NCBI GenBank assembly: GCA_947462335.1
Contig: OX381704.1
Span: 121,888,065-121,952,064 of the forward strand
Reading direction: 5' to 3'
Length of the DNA: 64,000 nucleotides
From: Harmothoe impar
Lineage: Eukaryota; Annelida; Polychaeta; Phyllodocida; Polynoidae
The position numbers and the translations under genes are program-made. The notes below the pieces were generated by a model that saw nothing but the letters and a program-made list of their open reading frames with translations, was not told where the DNA came from and searched no databases. Position 1 is the first letter of the stretch; each line of letters begins with the position of its first letter. This document shows positions 1 to 10,180 of this stretch, in pieces.

Positions 1-545
1 GTTCGATCAAGTGGTCACGGCACCAATGTAGTTGGTCTCTTACTACGTATGTAACACTTGAGTACAAAAACCAGACAAGGTAAATTAGACTTTAATATAC
101 GGCGACTTTATTGTAAAGGTAACTCTTGGGTATTATAGTACAAGTATAACCAGCGGATATACAAGATCAGAACAGATATATAATACAGTGGGGCAACCCT
201 ACAGCATAGAGTTAAGCCCGTGAGCACAGGGTGGTCATGTCACGACAGTCCCAAACCTGACTGACTTCCAACGGAGAAGTAGCCGTCTTATATACAGCGC
301 TGCATAGCCACGTGACCGTACTAGCAGCGCCACCTGTTAGGTTTAGTTATGTAAAATGCTTATGTAACAACTACCGACGGTAACCGAAGGTGGTACCGGT
401 ACACTACCGTATAGATAACCGAACTAGAGGAGTCGGTGTATGTAACGAACCGACGACACTAGTTAGATGAATAAAACAGTTATTAAACACAATAGAACCG
501 TGTTGTCTTACATCATACAACATACAATAGATATACAACAATAAC
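1..545 (-). mobile_element. LTR and primer-binding site of a minus-strand LTR retrotransposon (truncated by window edge)
   Basis: Read on the minus strand, this stretch has the order expected of a 5' LTR. A TATA-type box (TATATAAG, about 285-292) is followed about 180 bases later by a polyadenylation signal AATAAA (about 106-111). The LTR ends in CTACA at 27 and is followed directly by TTGGTGCCGTGACC (26-13), which looks like a tRNA primer-binding site. The LTR start is not sharp; a TGTTGT near 541 is the best candidate. The internal coding part lies outside the window, so gag-pol content, superfamily and activity cannot be judged. The alternative, a chance promoter-like arrangement, is less likely because all three signals sit in the right order. 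Confidence 0.62.
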
Positions 546-735
546 AGTTAGACTTTATAGTCAACCCGTTACACTTGCATAAAATATTGGCAATTTTGGT
601 ATCAAATTAAAGCTTAGGCTGTCAGTAATGCAGTCAGCTAGGAATATCTTCCATTATAACAACTTTTACTGATCGATAAACTCTGAAATACTAAAATGGG
701 AAAATTGATCGCGAAAAGTCCAAATTTCCCCATGT

Positions 736-1180
736 ATTTAAGCCCCGAGTAAAAAAAAACACAAAAAAAAAACGACCTCGCCATATTTTTCACTGCTTGG
801 TGATGAGAAACAATTTTTTTTGAGTGGCCCTAAGCAACATAGACATGTGACATGGCCATTTCTTAAAACTAACATGGGGCATTGGGACCCCTGTGTCCCG
901 TTTTCTCCACATGCTACGAATCTGTCCACACCCACCTCTCACAAAGTATCCACAGAAATCAGTTTGTCCACAGCAAATTACATGTATCACAATGTTTGTC
1001 CGAATCATCCAAAAGTGTCCAGTCCACAAAGCACACTTTGAAGTGTCCACAAAACACGGTTTGTCCACACACAATCATCACAAAGTGCCCACACAAATGG
1101 TGGACAAATCATATTTTGTGGACATTTTGCGATGATAGACTGTAAACAAACTATAATTTGTGGACACTTGGGGACTCCAG
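736..1180. repeat. Repeat-derived block with scattered GTCCACA motifs
   Basis: The left part (736-830), with long A runs, a GGTGATGAGAAACAA stretch and GAGTGGCCC, recurs inverted at about 40580-40650 and partly at 39030-39090 and 40811-40863, so it is an interspersed repeat. The right part (about 900-1170) contains about nine copies of TGTCCACA or close variants, the last three inverted (GTGGACA), making a loose fold-back. Short open frames here have no recognisable domains. No gene is supported. Confidence 0.5.
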
Positions 1181-1195
1181 AGCCCCCCCCCCCAT

Positions 1196-2070
1196 CCAGA
1201 GCCCCTCCTCAGGGACCTGTTTCATAACCTGGATTTAGGAAATCAAAGAGTTTTAGTGTTTCAGTAGTCAATATATCAGATTTCAGTTCCATATATACAT
1301 AACGTAACGGCAAGTTGGGAACCTAAAACTTATTTTTCCTTAATTTTTCCTGCAAAATGTCAGAGTATCACCAAGAATTGGTCGATTTCCACAATGTCTG
1401 AACCAAATAAAAGATATGACTTTTAGCCTATTAAAGAAAAGCATTTCCACTGTGATATTATGAAGGCTCAAACCGCTGTTAATTGACCAAGAATATCATA
1501 TATACGATTGCTTTGTTCCCGCATACAAGCCGAGGACAAAGCACACGAACACCTGCTACCTAGTACCTTCACCCAGCACCAGTGGCGCTGCACCACCCTA
1601 TTGTATATAAGGGGCACGCGCTAGTCAGAGAGAGCTGGGTAGGGTACTAGGTGCATACCATCGTATACCTAATGTATAATAAACCCAAACTACACTCCTA
1701 ACCGCTGATTGTAGTGTTACTTACTTTCATGCATATCAAATCTCAGATATTAGTCCAATGCTAATTGACGATGGCCCGATATGACACCACATACAGTCAT
1801 GTTATCTAATAACAATGATATTGTTTCTTAGGAAGCAATGGGAAGTACTTTTGTATATTGTTTATATACTTGGATTGGCGTATCCCATCCCTCTGATGGT
1901 GAGGCTTATCCAGTACCTCACCTGTGTAACTGGACTTATGTTCAGATAAGTTTTGTTCACAAATACTGTGATACTGTTAACTTTGATGCTTGTGATAAGC
2001 ATGCTGGCCATATTTCCTCCTTATTGCCCCTTTAGCAAAGTGAGGGTATTTTCCCTGTTTTGGACTGCAT
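1196..2070. other. Non-coding stretch with a possible solo LTR or promoter near 1555-1730
   Basis: No exon was recognised. At 1604-1612 there is TATATAAGG, followed 70 bases later by AATAAA (about 1679) and a GT-rich segment. That spacing resembles the U3-R-U5 layout of a plus-strand LTR. No matching second LTR, primer site or target duplication was found, so it could instead be an ordinary promoter-like sequence. The remaining bases show nothing notable. Confidence 0.3.
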
Positions 2071-2073
2071 TAC

Positions 2074-2179
2074 AGGGGGGCTTCCATTAAGTATGTGCGC
2101 ATGAAGGGGGGGGTCTATTTCATGAAAATCTTAAATCCTTTTTTTAAATGTGTACAAGAACTTTATGGAAGCCCCCTAG
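2074..2179. mobile_element. Small fold-back (MITE-like) element, GGGGGCTTCCAT termini
   Basis: The left end GGGGGCTTCCATTAAGTATG is mirrored by an imperfect inverted copy at 2150-2178 (TTATGGAAGCCCCCT). The element is about 105 bases and has no coding capacity. The interior contains a G run. It resembles other short terminal-inverted-repeat elements in this window in size and structure, but it is a separate family. Confidence 0.5.
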
Positions 2180-2659
2180 GAACAAACCATGTACAATACC
2201 TTGATAATTTGAGTTTAAAAGACATATAAGTCACCTGCTGGGTGTTATCTGGGGAAACAAAAACTCTACCACAGACTTTTGGCTGCAAAACTGTGTTCAA
2301 AAGTGTGACAACCTCAAGTTCCCAATGCATCAAGCTTTGGTCCAAATCTAACCAGCTAATGAGAAAACCTACAGGAAAGTCACATATTCATGGGGAAAAT
2401 GGTATGTATATGCAAGCCACTAGAATGGTTAAATAAACATGGGTAATTGAGTGTAGTATCCTTTGCTCCTCTGTCCCCAAAGTGGCCCGTGGAAAGTGGA
2501 GACCTGGTAAGAGACTTGTATGTCTTCCAGGAACCGTCATATTGACAGACGGATGTTTACCATATCTACATCGTGTTTTATTACTGACCACGACAACCTG
2601 CTATTATAATATCACTCTTCAGCCACAGTGGACAGAAACTAGTAATGGTACATGGATTC

Positions 2660-2937
2660 GGCCAAAAAAAAAGAGGTTTGTGCAGGTCACCCGACAGACC
2701 CTATCAAAACAGGGCCGACCCAATTTTTTTTTATGCAATTTTGAAGAAATTTTCATATTTCTATTTTTTCTAGGGTCAGTTTTATGTTTAAAACAAATTT
2801 GAATTTTTTTTTACCATTTTTACGCTTTTTTTGTATCAAAGAGGGACTGAAAAAAGTAACAGTAAAAAAATCCGATCTACCGACCCTAGATTTTCATACC
2901 ATGTTACCTAAAACTAACGTGTTTTTTTTATTTGGCC
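2660..2937. mobile_element. Family A fold-back element, GGCC(A)n termini, copy 1
   Basis: It starts with GGCC followed by an A run and ends with a T run followed by GGCC. Inside the termini are inverted GACCC/GGGTCG-rich segments (CAGGTCACCCGACAGACC near the left, TACCTAAAACTAACG near the right). At least five related copies occur in the window (8416, 10870, 24136, 59012 and 59438). It has no open frame for a transposase, so it is a non-autonomous fold-back repeat. It appears inserted within an old copy of the rolling-stone exon fragment that begins at 2629. Confidence 0.7.
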
Positions 2938-3015
2938 TTCCCAGTATTGCTCAGGGCTAATTGTATCTAGTCTACATATTGACTCGCTGCTATCTTCTTG
3001 CCTCTATCCCTACAG

Positions 3016-4200
3016 TGACGCGATAACCAGGCATGCCATCGGAGCAAACATTGACCTACTTATTACTCTATCCACGGTGGTTATCATTGACCTACTTATT
3101 GGCTATCATTGACCTACTTATTGGCTATCATTGACCTACTTATGTCTCTCCCTCACAGTGGACAGACAGCCAGGCGTGGTACGTGGCTTACCGGTGCCTG
3201 GTGGCTATCATTGACCTAGTTATCACTATATGCCCCTATCATTGACCTAGTTATTGGCTATCATTGACCTAGTTATTGGCTATCATTAACCTACTTATTG
3301 GCTATCATTGACCTACTTATGTCTCTCCCCCACAGTGGACCGACAGCCAGGCGTGGTACGTGGCCTACCTGTGCCTGGTGGCTATCATTGACCTAGTTAT
3401 CACTATATGTCCCTATCATTGACCTAGTTATTGGCTATCATTGACCTAGTTATTGGCTATCATTGACCTACTTGTGTCTCTCCCCCACAGTGGACCGACA
3501 GCCAGGCATGGTACGTGGTGTACCGGTGCCTGGTGGCTATCATTGACCTAGTTATCACTATATGCCCCTATCATTGACCTACTTATTGTCTATCATTGAC
3601 CTACCATTGGCTATCATTGACCAACTTACTCCTCTATCCCCCATAGTGGACCGACAGCCAGGCGTGGTACGTGGTGTACCGGTGCCTGGTGGCTATCATT
3701 GACCTAGTTATCACTATATGTCCCTATCATTGACCTAGTTATTGGCTATCATCGACCTACTTATTGGCTCTCATTGACCTACTTGTGTCTCTCCCCCACA
3801 GTGGACCGACAGCCAGGCGTGGTACGTGGCCTACCGGTGCCTGGTGGCTATCATTGACCTACTTATCGGCTATTATTGACCTACTTATTGGCTATATGCC
3901 CCTATCATTGACCTACTTATTGGCCATCATTGACCTACTTATTTCTCTCCCCCCACAGTGGACTGACAGCCAGGCGTGGTACGTGGCGTACCGGTGCCTG
4001 GTGGCTATCATTGACCTAGTTATCACTATATGCCCCTATCATTGACCTACTTATTGGCTCTCATTGACCTACTTATTGGCTCTCATTGACCTAATTATTG
4101 GCTATCATTGACCTACTTATTGGCTCTCATTGACCTACTTATTGGCTATCATTGACCTATTATTGGCTATCATTGACCTACTTATGTCTTTCCCCCACAG
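3016..4200 (+). repeat. Tandem array copying the acceptor and first ~47 bases of the rolling-stone exon
   Basis: Exon-like starts follow a C-rich tract and CAG (or TAG) at 3159, 3336, 3491, 3647, 3802 and 3959. Each reads TGGACCGACAGCCAGGCGTGG and onward into GTGGC like the true exon at 4201. A decayed copy starts at 3016 and a further one probably at 2629. Spacing is about 155-177 bases, then 242 before the real exon. Between them is a shorter repeat built on TATCATTGACCTACTTATTGGC. After the 47 exon-like bases each copy turns into the intron repeat and meets a stop soon after, so the copies cannot be alternative functional exons. Confidence 0.9.
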
Positions 4201-4468
4201 TGGACTGACAGCCAGGCGTGGTACGTGGTGTACCGGTGCCTGGTGGCGCTGGTACTGTTAGGCTGGGTGCTGTATGACTACTACATGGAGACCCTCGTCT
4301 TCTACGCCCCTCGTTACGGCCTGTGGTTCGTGTTTGCCACAGACTGGGCCTTCCTAGCCCTGGTGTTGTCGAGCGTGTTCCATGCGCTGCTGGTGGTGTG
4401 CTTCCATGTGATGAGGCACTCGGGGCCGGCTGAGGGGACCGGGGTGAAGCAGTGCTGCTGCGGGTCAG
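4201..4468 (+). CDS. Rolling-stone-like membrane protein, first exon seen (internal)
   Basis: This exon begins after CCCCCACAG and ends at TCAG before GTGAGT, with one base of the next codon left over (phase 1). It encodes about 89 residues starting WTDSQAWYVVYRCLVALVL. Hydrophobic segments lie at about residues 13-25 and 42-68 of the exon (LWFVFATDWAFLAL and VLSSVFHALLVVCF). The end is cysteine-rich (KQCCCGSG). Rolling-stone proteins are multipass membrane proteins named after the Drosophila myoblast-fusion gene rost; their biochemical role is not known to me. The N-terminal exon, usually about 30-40 residues ending just before this tryptophan, was not found in the window. The family assignment rests mainly on the last exon. 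Six clear decoy copies of its start lie upstream. Confidence 0.85.
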
Positions 4469-4722
4469 GTGAGTGCTGCAAGCTGGTATATGCTGCATGA
4501 ATATTTGCATTTAAGCTAATTTAAGATGCATCAAAGTAACAATTTAAGTGTCTTTGAGTTCAGTGATGTCTTTGAATGGCAGGGACAGGTACATCCTTGA
4601 AGACCTTGAATATAGAGATATTTCAATTCCTGCACATGTATGTGAGTTTGTAAATAACGGCTGAGGATGTAAGCCTATAGACCTCAGATGTGGCAGTAAA
4701 AGGGGGGAAATATTGTATACGG

Positions 4723-6412
4723 GTCAAGCCGCTGACTTATGTAGGTTTGGTCTTTTCAGGCCTTTTTAGCTTTATAAGCCTACAGGATTAAGACTTTTGC
4801 TTCAAATGCTTATATTCTTTGGCATGTGTGACAAAACATCCTAACATTTCAATGAAAAAAATATTTTTGTGTATTGGACCAAGATTTTGTCTTTTATGGC
4901 CCCCCGAAGCCAAAAAAGTCCTAAAAAATGACAAAAATGACAAAAATGACACATTTTACATGCCCCTCATTCTATCTGAGGAATCAATAGCCCATCCCAA
5001 TTAATTTTTTCCATTAGGCCTATGTTATAGTAGATGGATTCAAGAGATTTTACCATGATATGTATCTTTTATTTTTTACTGTAGACTTTTTGCTGTGAAT
5101 TTGTCACTTATTGTCAATCTATGTTATTATATTGGTGTCCTCATAAAGTAATTAAAGAGATACCACAGCATAACTATTTTACCCCTCATGTTGAGGTAAC
5201 ATGTGGGCCTTATACTGGAAAAAGAAAATCTTCAAAAAAATCCAATCCTTTAGGCTCCAGGGGCAGATGCATATTTGATACAACATAAAAGCACGGAGTA
5301 ACAATTGCCATTTCTTTCTCTCCTGTGGTTATTTCTGGCTATATATTGAGTTATTATGTTCCAAAATGACTTGTGGTGACAGGGGCTTAGTGCTTGATAG
5401 CTATGGTTGATCATCCATTCACCCATGCACACCCAAATGCTTCACTATGACAAATTTGAATCCCGGATGGTGTTACTCCGTGCTTTTAAGTTGCAGTGTT
5501 ACTCCGTGCTTTTAAGTAGCAGCAGGCAAATCCTCACTAATAATTTACTTCTCTGTGCTCCAGAGGGTGCCTACAACACACCTTGATCATTTTAATGCTT
5601 TATAATCAACAATGCCTCACATATCTAGAATCTATGGGTAATTTGAAAATTCACCTTGACTTAAAAGCACGGAGTAACTCTCGAAAAAAATAAAGGCTCA
5701 CAGAAATGCTAATATCCAATAAATCTAAGGTTTAACTACTTCATTGCTTTGCTACCAACCCTCTTAGATAGTCTGCACCCATAAATGTGGGAATTTCACA
5801 TTTCTTTTACTATTTATTGTGATATTCTATTAAAAGCACGGAGTAACTAGTGTTACTCCGTGCTTTAAAGTGCTGATATTGGCCATATTCAGGCCCGTAC
5901 TGTGAAAGGTGGGTGATGGAATGGGCTAAAGTACTAGCTCTACACTAAAGTAGGTATGTTGAAGATAATACAGAGTGAGTAACAAGAGTATTTGACCCCT
6001 TTTGAAGAAGTAGGAGTAAAGGTGGGGAAGTGTGATAAAACTTTTCAATTTTTCCAAAAAATCCAAATTTCACAGGCCCATATCTCAGAATTTATTAATT
6101 TTATCATTTCAATCTTTATGGGGGTTAAGGATGTATATTGTGCCATGCTGTATATGGAATTATTAGTTGCTGTGTTGTATTTGAGAGGAAAATAAGGTGT
6201 CCCTGTACTTAAAAGCACGGAGTAACACCAAGAATGCCCACTCATCTTCGCATTGTTATAAAAACTGAACCGCTAGGGTTAGAAGCGTACTGGCGGTGGT
6301 TTCATGGAGCCAAGATATATACCTTTCAATAAAATAAACTTATATAAACATATTCTGAGGTTTCTGATTTGTCCTTCCTCAGCTCAATACCTACATAAGT
6401 CAGCGGCTTGAC
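4723..6412. mobile_element. 1.69-kb non-autonomous DNA transposon with 24-bp perfect terminal inverted repeats
   Basis: The left end GTCAAGCCGCTGACTTATG plus five further bases (to 4746) is repeated exactly inverted at 6389-6412. The interior has no transposase-like frame. It carries seven copies of a 19-base motif, GTTACTCCGTGCTTTTAAG, in both orientations: forward at 5472, 5498 and 5852, reverse at about 5285, 5661, 5830 and 6208. Two of them form a back-to-back palindrome at 5830-5870. A clear target-site duplication was not found. It lies wholly inside a rolling-stone intron. Confidence 0.8.
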
Positions 6413-6708
6413 ATATATTTGTTTCAGAATAATGCGAACAGCTTTGTCATGTTTAAAAACACACAAGAATTTTGCTATGAATTATACATTTCTAGGGTCT
6501 GTTGAAAACTAACCCTTTTTTACACCTGGATATAAATATTGCATACCAAATACTAATATGAGCCTAGAGACATAAACAGAAGTCCACGATGATCTGCCTG
6601 AATGACAGGTTTCTCCACTTGTGGTACCTTGGATCATATCACACGAGGCAGAGCCGAGTTACCAAATAATTGACTTACCAAATATGACCAAACTTACCGT
6701 ACCTTCCT

Positions 6709-7047
6709 ATATAGTTTCTGACAGCAGCAGCCTGCCGTTGAAGTACAGTGTATTCTGGGTGCTGTACATTTATAGCAGTGAACTAGTAATGACTTACTAA
6801 ACATGACCTAACTTACCGTAACTTGCTGTAACTTGCTGTAACTTGCCGTAACTTGCTGTAACTTGCTGTAACTTCCTATACAGTTTCAGACAGCAGTGTG
6901 TTCTGGGTGCTGTACAATTATAGCAGTGTATCAGTAATGACTTACTAAACATGACCAAACTTGCTGTAACTTGCTGTAACTTGCTGTAACTTGCTGTAAC
7001 TTGCTGTAACTTGCTGTAACTTCCTGTAACTTCCTGTACAGTTTCAG
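6709..7047 (+). repeat. Tandem array copying the acceptor and start of the next rolling-stone exon
   Basis: The true exon starts at 7048 after TACAGTTTCAG. Near-copies of the acceptor plus exon start lie at 6721 (matching through GTGTATTCTGGGTGCTGTAC, but with CTG in place of the acceptor CAG) and at 6890 (acceptor CAG intact, exon part internally deleted). Units are about 160-170 bases apart. They are separated by a decamer repeat (CTTGCTGTAA) that runs many times at 6816-7040. Confidence 0.85.
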
Positions 7048-7170
7048 ACAGCTCCAGCAGTCTCCCGGTGAAGTACAGTGTATTCTGGGTGCTCTACACC
7101 GTGGCCGCTTCTAACGCCGCCGTCATCAGCTTCTCCTACTGGACGTTCATGCTAGCACTCTCCAAAGAAA
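7048..7170 (+). CDS. Rolling-stone-like membrane protein, middle exon
   Basis: The exon is 123 bases, between TTTCAG and GTAAGT. With the carried-over G it encodes DSSSSLPVKYSVFWVLYTVA and continues through a membrane segment (about 22 residues, to SYWTFMLAL) to SKE plus one base (phase 1). The LPVKYSVFW...SYWTFML pattern suits the loop and membrane helix expected in the middle of rolling-stone proteins. Both splice phases agree with its neighbours. Two damaged copies of its start lie just upstream. Confidence 0.85.
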
Positions 7171-7386
7171 GTAAGTTCAGTCAATTTCTTTCAGATAAAT
7201 ATTTTTATATATGATACATTATGAATATTTTATTTATGATACATTATGAATATATTTCTTTTGGATAGATTTGTCCAATTGAGCCATTTGGATGTGACCA
7301 TAGCCTTGCAATTTTAAAGGCTTTCATGAAAGTTAGAGGTTACTAGTTTGTAACACATACTGGAGCCATACAAGCTCAGTCTACAC

Positions 7387-7628
7387 TCAAAAAGTAAACT
7401 TGTCTCTAGACTCTTCCAAGTGACTGTCATAAACTTGTCTAAGTGACAAGGAAGCGGGTCTTCTAGCTGGAGGTAGAAGACCCACTTGGCATGTGCCAGC
7501 CCAAAACCCGACATTTGCCAGCTCCAGATTCTATTTGTGGGATGGTAACTTGATAGGTTAGACAACTTTGACTTGTTTAATTTATGACAGTCACTCAGAT
7601 GAGTCTGCAGACAAGTTTACTTTTTCAG
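7387..7628. mobile_element. Fold-back element with AAGTAAACTTGTC termini
   Basis: The left segment AAAGTAAACTTGTCT...AGTGACTGTCATAAA is matched inverted by TTATGACAGTCACT...CAGACAAGTTTACTTT at the right. It gives roughly 45 bases of imperfect terminal inverted repeat. There is no coding capacity beyond chance frames. It is probably a MITE; a related but distinct fold-back with GTTTATT/AATAAAC arms is at 17735-17935. Confidence 0.55.
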
Positions 7629-8415
7629 TCTACCAACCTAGATGCCATCTGGAAGTCACCTCAACCATACACTGCTAGACTATCCCATCAGACAATTTGA
7701 TGGTCAAATGTCTTGGCTTATTGCTTTCTCCAAGATTGCTTATGTAACAGTTTTGTGTCCTGGTGTCATTTTGACTCCTCCTTCCTGAGACTTACTTCAG
7801 ACTTGCTGGTTTTTGTACGGAGGCTCAGAAGGGCCAACATGGTATTGAAAAAGAAATCAGTTTGAAAAAGTGAAAGTTTACTCTTTTTTCTTGAGATTTT
7901 GTACCGTTTAGAACCCATATATGTTATATAGTATTTAGAACGATAAATATCTCCAGCCTCTTTTCAATTATGTAATGTATATGTGGACAGACAGCAACTG
8001 TGGAGATTAGGGCAATTGAAATCTGTATACACTTGATGAGGGCAGTGAAGTTTGAAGTTTGAAATTTGAATTTGGCAGAAAAATCAATACACAGATGCTG
8101 TTCCAGAAAAAGCCAAGTTCAACGCTTAATGACTGGGACAATCATTTACTCATCTAATCAGCTCAGAGAATAATATGTTACATTTGTTTGTTGCTTTACG
8201 CGACCATTCAGAGTACAAATAAAGACAATGGTTTCCATGAGTATGAGGGACTTGTATGCTTTCTTCAACGTGTATCAGTAAATAGTAGCCACAAGCAGAT
8301 GTGTGTACACACTTAAGACCAGTCTGTATTCCGGTAATAGAAGCCGATATATAAATAAATTAAATTATTTTAAATGAGTGAGGCTGGTTTTACACATATA
8401 TACACATACATGGTT

Positions 8416-8672
8416 AGGCAAAAAAAAAGAAGTTGTGTTCAGGTATCCCTAGCGACCCTATTTTTTTGGCCCTATTTTTAAATTTTTTTTGGAAGGCATT
8501 TTTGTGTTTTTTCTACCAAAAAACACCTTTTTTTACCAAAGAAAAAATTTCCGAAAATTATAAGTAAATGGGAGGAATTTTGTCTCCAAATCCTAAAAAA
8601 GAAATTGGTAAAAAAAGAAAGAAATCGACCTACCTACCCTACCATTTTTGGGCCATGTTACCTGAACACAAC
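8416..8672. mobile_element. Family A fold-back element, copy 2 (right end lost)
   Basis: The left end (AGGCAAAAAAAAAG, then GTTGTGTTCAGGT and ACCCTA-type segments) and the right inner repeat (CCATGTTACCTGAACACAAC) match the family A fold-back. The terminal T run and GGCC on the right are missing. It is diverged from the other copies. Confidence 0.55.
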
Positions 8673-8689
8673 ATCAGTCAGCACAGATA

Positions 8690-10022
8690 CCGTATTTCCC
8701 CGTGTATAAGCCTGCCTCGTGTATAAGCCTGGGCAAAAGGTGACTTAGTGTTGTATAAGCCGGGCCCCGAGTATAAGCCCGGGGGTGCAATATATACTGA
8801 ATAAAATTATATTTCAGGCCATAACTCCACTTCTACTTAATGTATCAACTTAATTCTTTCGGCCATGTAACCCCTATTTGCTCCATTCATGTCCCTAACC
8901 ATTCTAAAGAGAAATAAAGCGTGAATTGGTAAGAAAATTATTGGAAATGTTGCAGTAAATATATTCGAAAAGTAGGTAATTCTGAAAATTATAAGAAGGT
9001 ATTATGGTGTTTCTACAGCTAAAGGAATATAAGCCTGCCCCGAGTATAAGCCTGCCCCGTGTATAAGCCTGGTCAATTTGCTACTTAGTGCTTGTATAAG
9101 CCCGGGCTAATACAGTCAACTCCCTCTATTGCGACCACCCTTGGGACTATCTGAAAGTGGTCGCAATGGCGAGGTGGTCGCAGTAGGGGGAGTTTGGATA
9201 AGTATAATAACGGGGGACTGGTGTAGGCGGAGGTGAAAGGAGGTGGGGTGATTTCCAACCACTATAGGTGCAGCCAGTTGCCTGAGTGGTGGCCAAGGGC
9301 GGGGGAGGGGGGCTTCTGGTCCTCCCTCTGATGTGCGACCACTAGTCAGGTGAGCGGATGGTGGCAGGGGTGGGTTGTGCGGATTCTGCCCCTCTGATGT
9401 GCGACTATTGGCCAGGTGACGGTGGGGGCGATGGGGGGAGGGGGAGGGGTAGGGCGGGGTAGGGCTTCTGGCCATCCCTCTGAAGTGCGACCACTAGTCA
9501 GGTGAGCGGATGGTGGCAGAGATGGGTTGGGCGGATTATGCCCTAGTGCGACCACTGGCCAGTTGAATGAGTAAGGTTTCTCATAAATGCATGTGTTTTC
9601 ATCAGCATAGTGAGCCCCCTGGCAGGGATCCCATGGATTTGAATACCTAGCAACACTTGAGGTGTAATTATCTTCAAAACTTCATATTATTTCTAATACA
9701 TATTACTGCCATGGAGGAAACCTGTATTAAAAGGAGACACAAGTTTGTCGAATATCATGAAAATGAATAAAGCCTTGTTTAAACAAGATCACATGGACAC
9801 AGTGGTCGCATTAGAGGGAGAAAAACGTACATTGGGACTGTAAATTCAGTGGTCGGAGGGTGAGGTGGTCGCATTAGAGGGGTGGTCGGTATAGGGGGAG
9901 TTTTATACATTAAAACAAAGGGAAAAATGGTTGGGACTTCTCAAAACTGGTCGCAATGGCGAGGTGGTCGCTGTAGAGGGGTGGTCGTTAGGAGGGAGTT
10001 GACTGTACACGGGGAAATACGG
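8690..10022. mobile_element. Outer TA-flanked MITE, CCGTATTTCCCCGTGTA termini, split by a second element
   Basis: The left terminus CCGTATTTCCCCGTGTAT and right terminus TACACGGGGAAATACGG are inverted copies, and TA flanks both sides (8688-8689 and 10023-10024). The interior repeats TATAAGCCTG and related sequences. The 3' terminus is separated from the body by the inner element at 9113-10005. Without that insertion the outer element would be about 440 bases. TA target duplication suits a Tc1/mariner-type mobiliser. No transposase is encoded. Confidence 0.8.
9113..10005. mobile_element. Inner TA-flanked MITE, CAGTCAACTCCCTC termini
   Basis: The left terminus CAGTCAACTCCCTCTATTGC and the right terminus ending GGAGGGAGTTGACTG are inverted repeats, each flanked by TA (9111-9112 and 10006-10007). 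The interior repeats GTGGTCGCA/TGCGACCAC units, and proline-rich open frames here are an effect of GGGG-rich repeats. The CAGT...ACTG ends and the TA duplication are typical of Tc1/mariner/pogo-type non-autonomous elements. It is inserted into the outer MITE. Confidence 0.8.
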
Positions 10023-10180
10023 TATGCTATCCTTGCATTTATTAAGAGTAGCTATATCCTGCACCAGGCATACTGAATCTGGCATCTGCTGGCAAGGCCG
10101 ACAAAGGGCCTGGCTAATCGGTTCCCTGTGGCAGGGTTATAGCTGTGGTCAGTGGTCACAGTGATATCTCAAATAAACCC

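Larger units (their letters stand above)
4469..7047 (+). other. Rolling-stone intron holding a DNA transposon and a decoy acceptor array
   Basis: The intron is bounded by GTGAGT at 4469 and TTTCAG ending at 7047. The phase matches across it: a single G is joined to AC of the next exon to give an aspartate codon. About 1.7 kb of its 2.6 kb is the inverted-repeat transposon at 4723-6412. The last 350 bases are a tandem repeat region. No further exon is seen inside. Confidence 0.8.

Noticed and set aside
2482..2802. 106-codon frame as the missing N-terminal rolling-stone exon
   Set aside because: The frame runs through the decayed exon-fragment copy and into a family A fold-back, and it lacks any N-terminal family motif.
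3764..4045. 93-codon frame containing a rolling-stone exon start
   Set aside because: It merges decoy exon copies with intron repeat and ends at a stop; only the 4201-4468 copy continues as a real exon.
9116..9555. Proline-rich minus-strand frames
   Set aside because: They lie within the inner MITE, whose G-rich repeats create PPLPPSAHLTSG-like frames; no codon bias or family.
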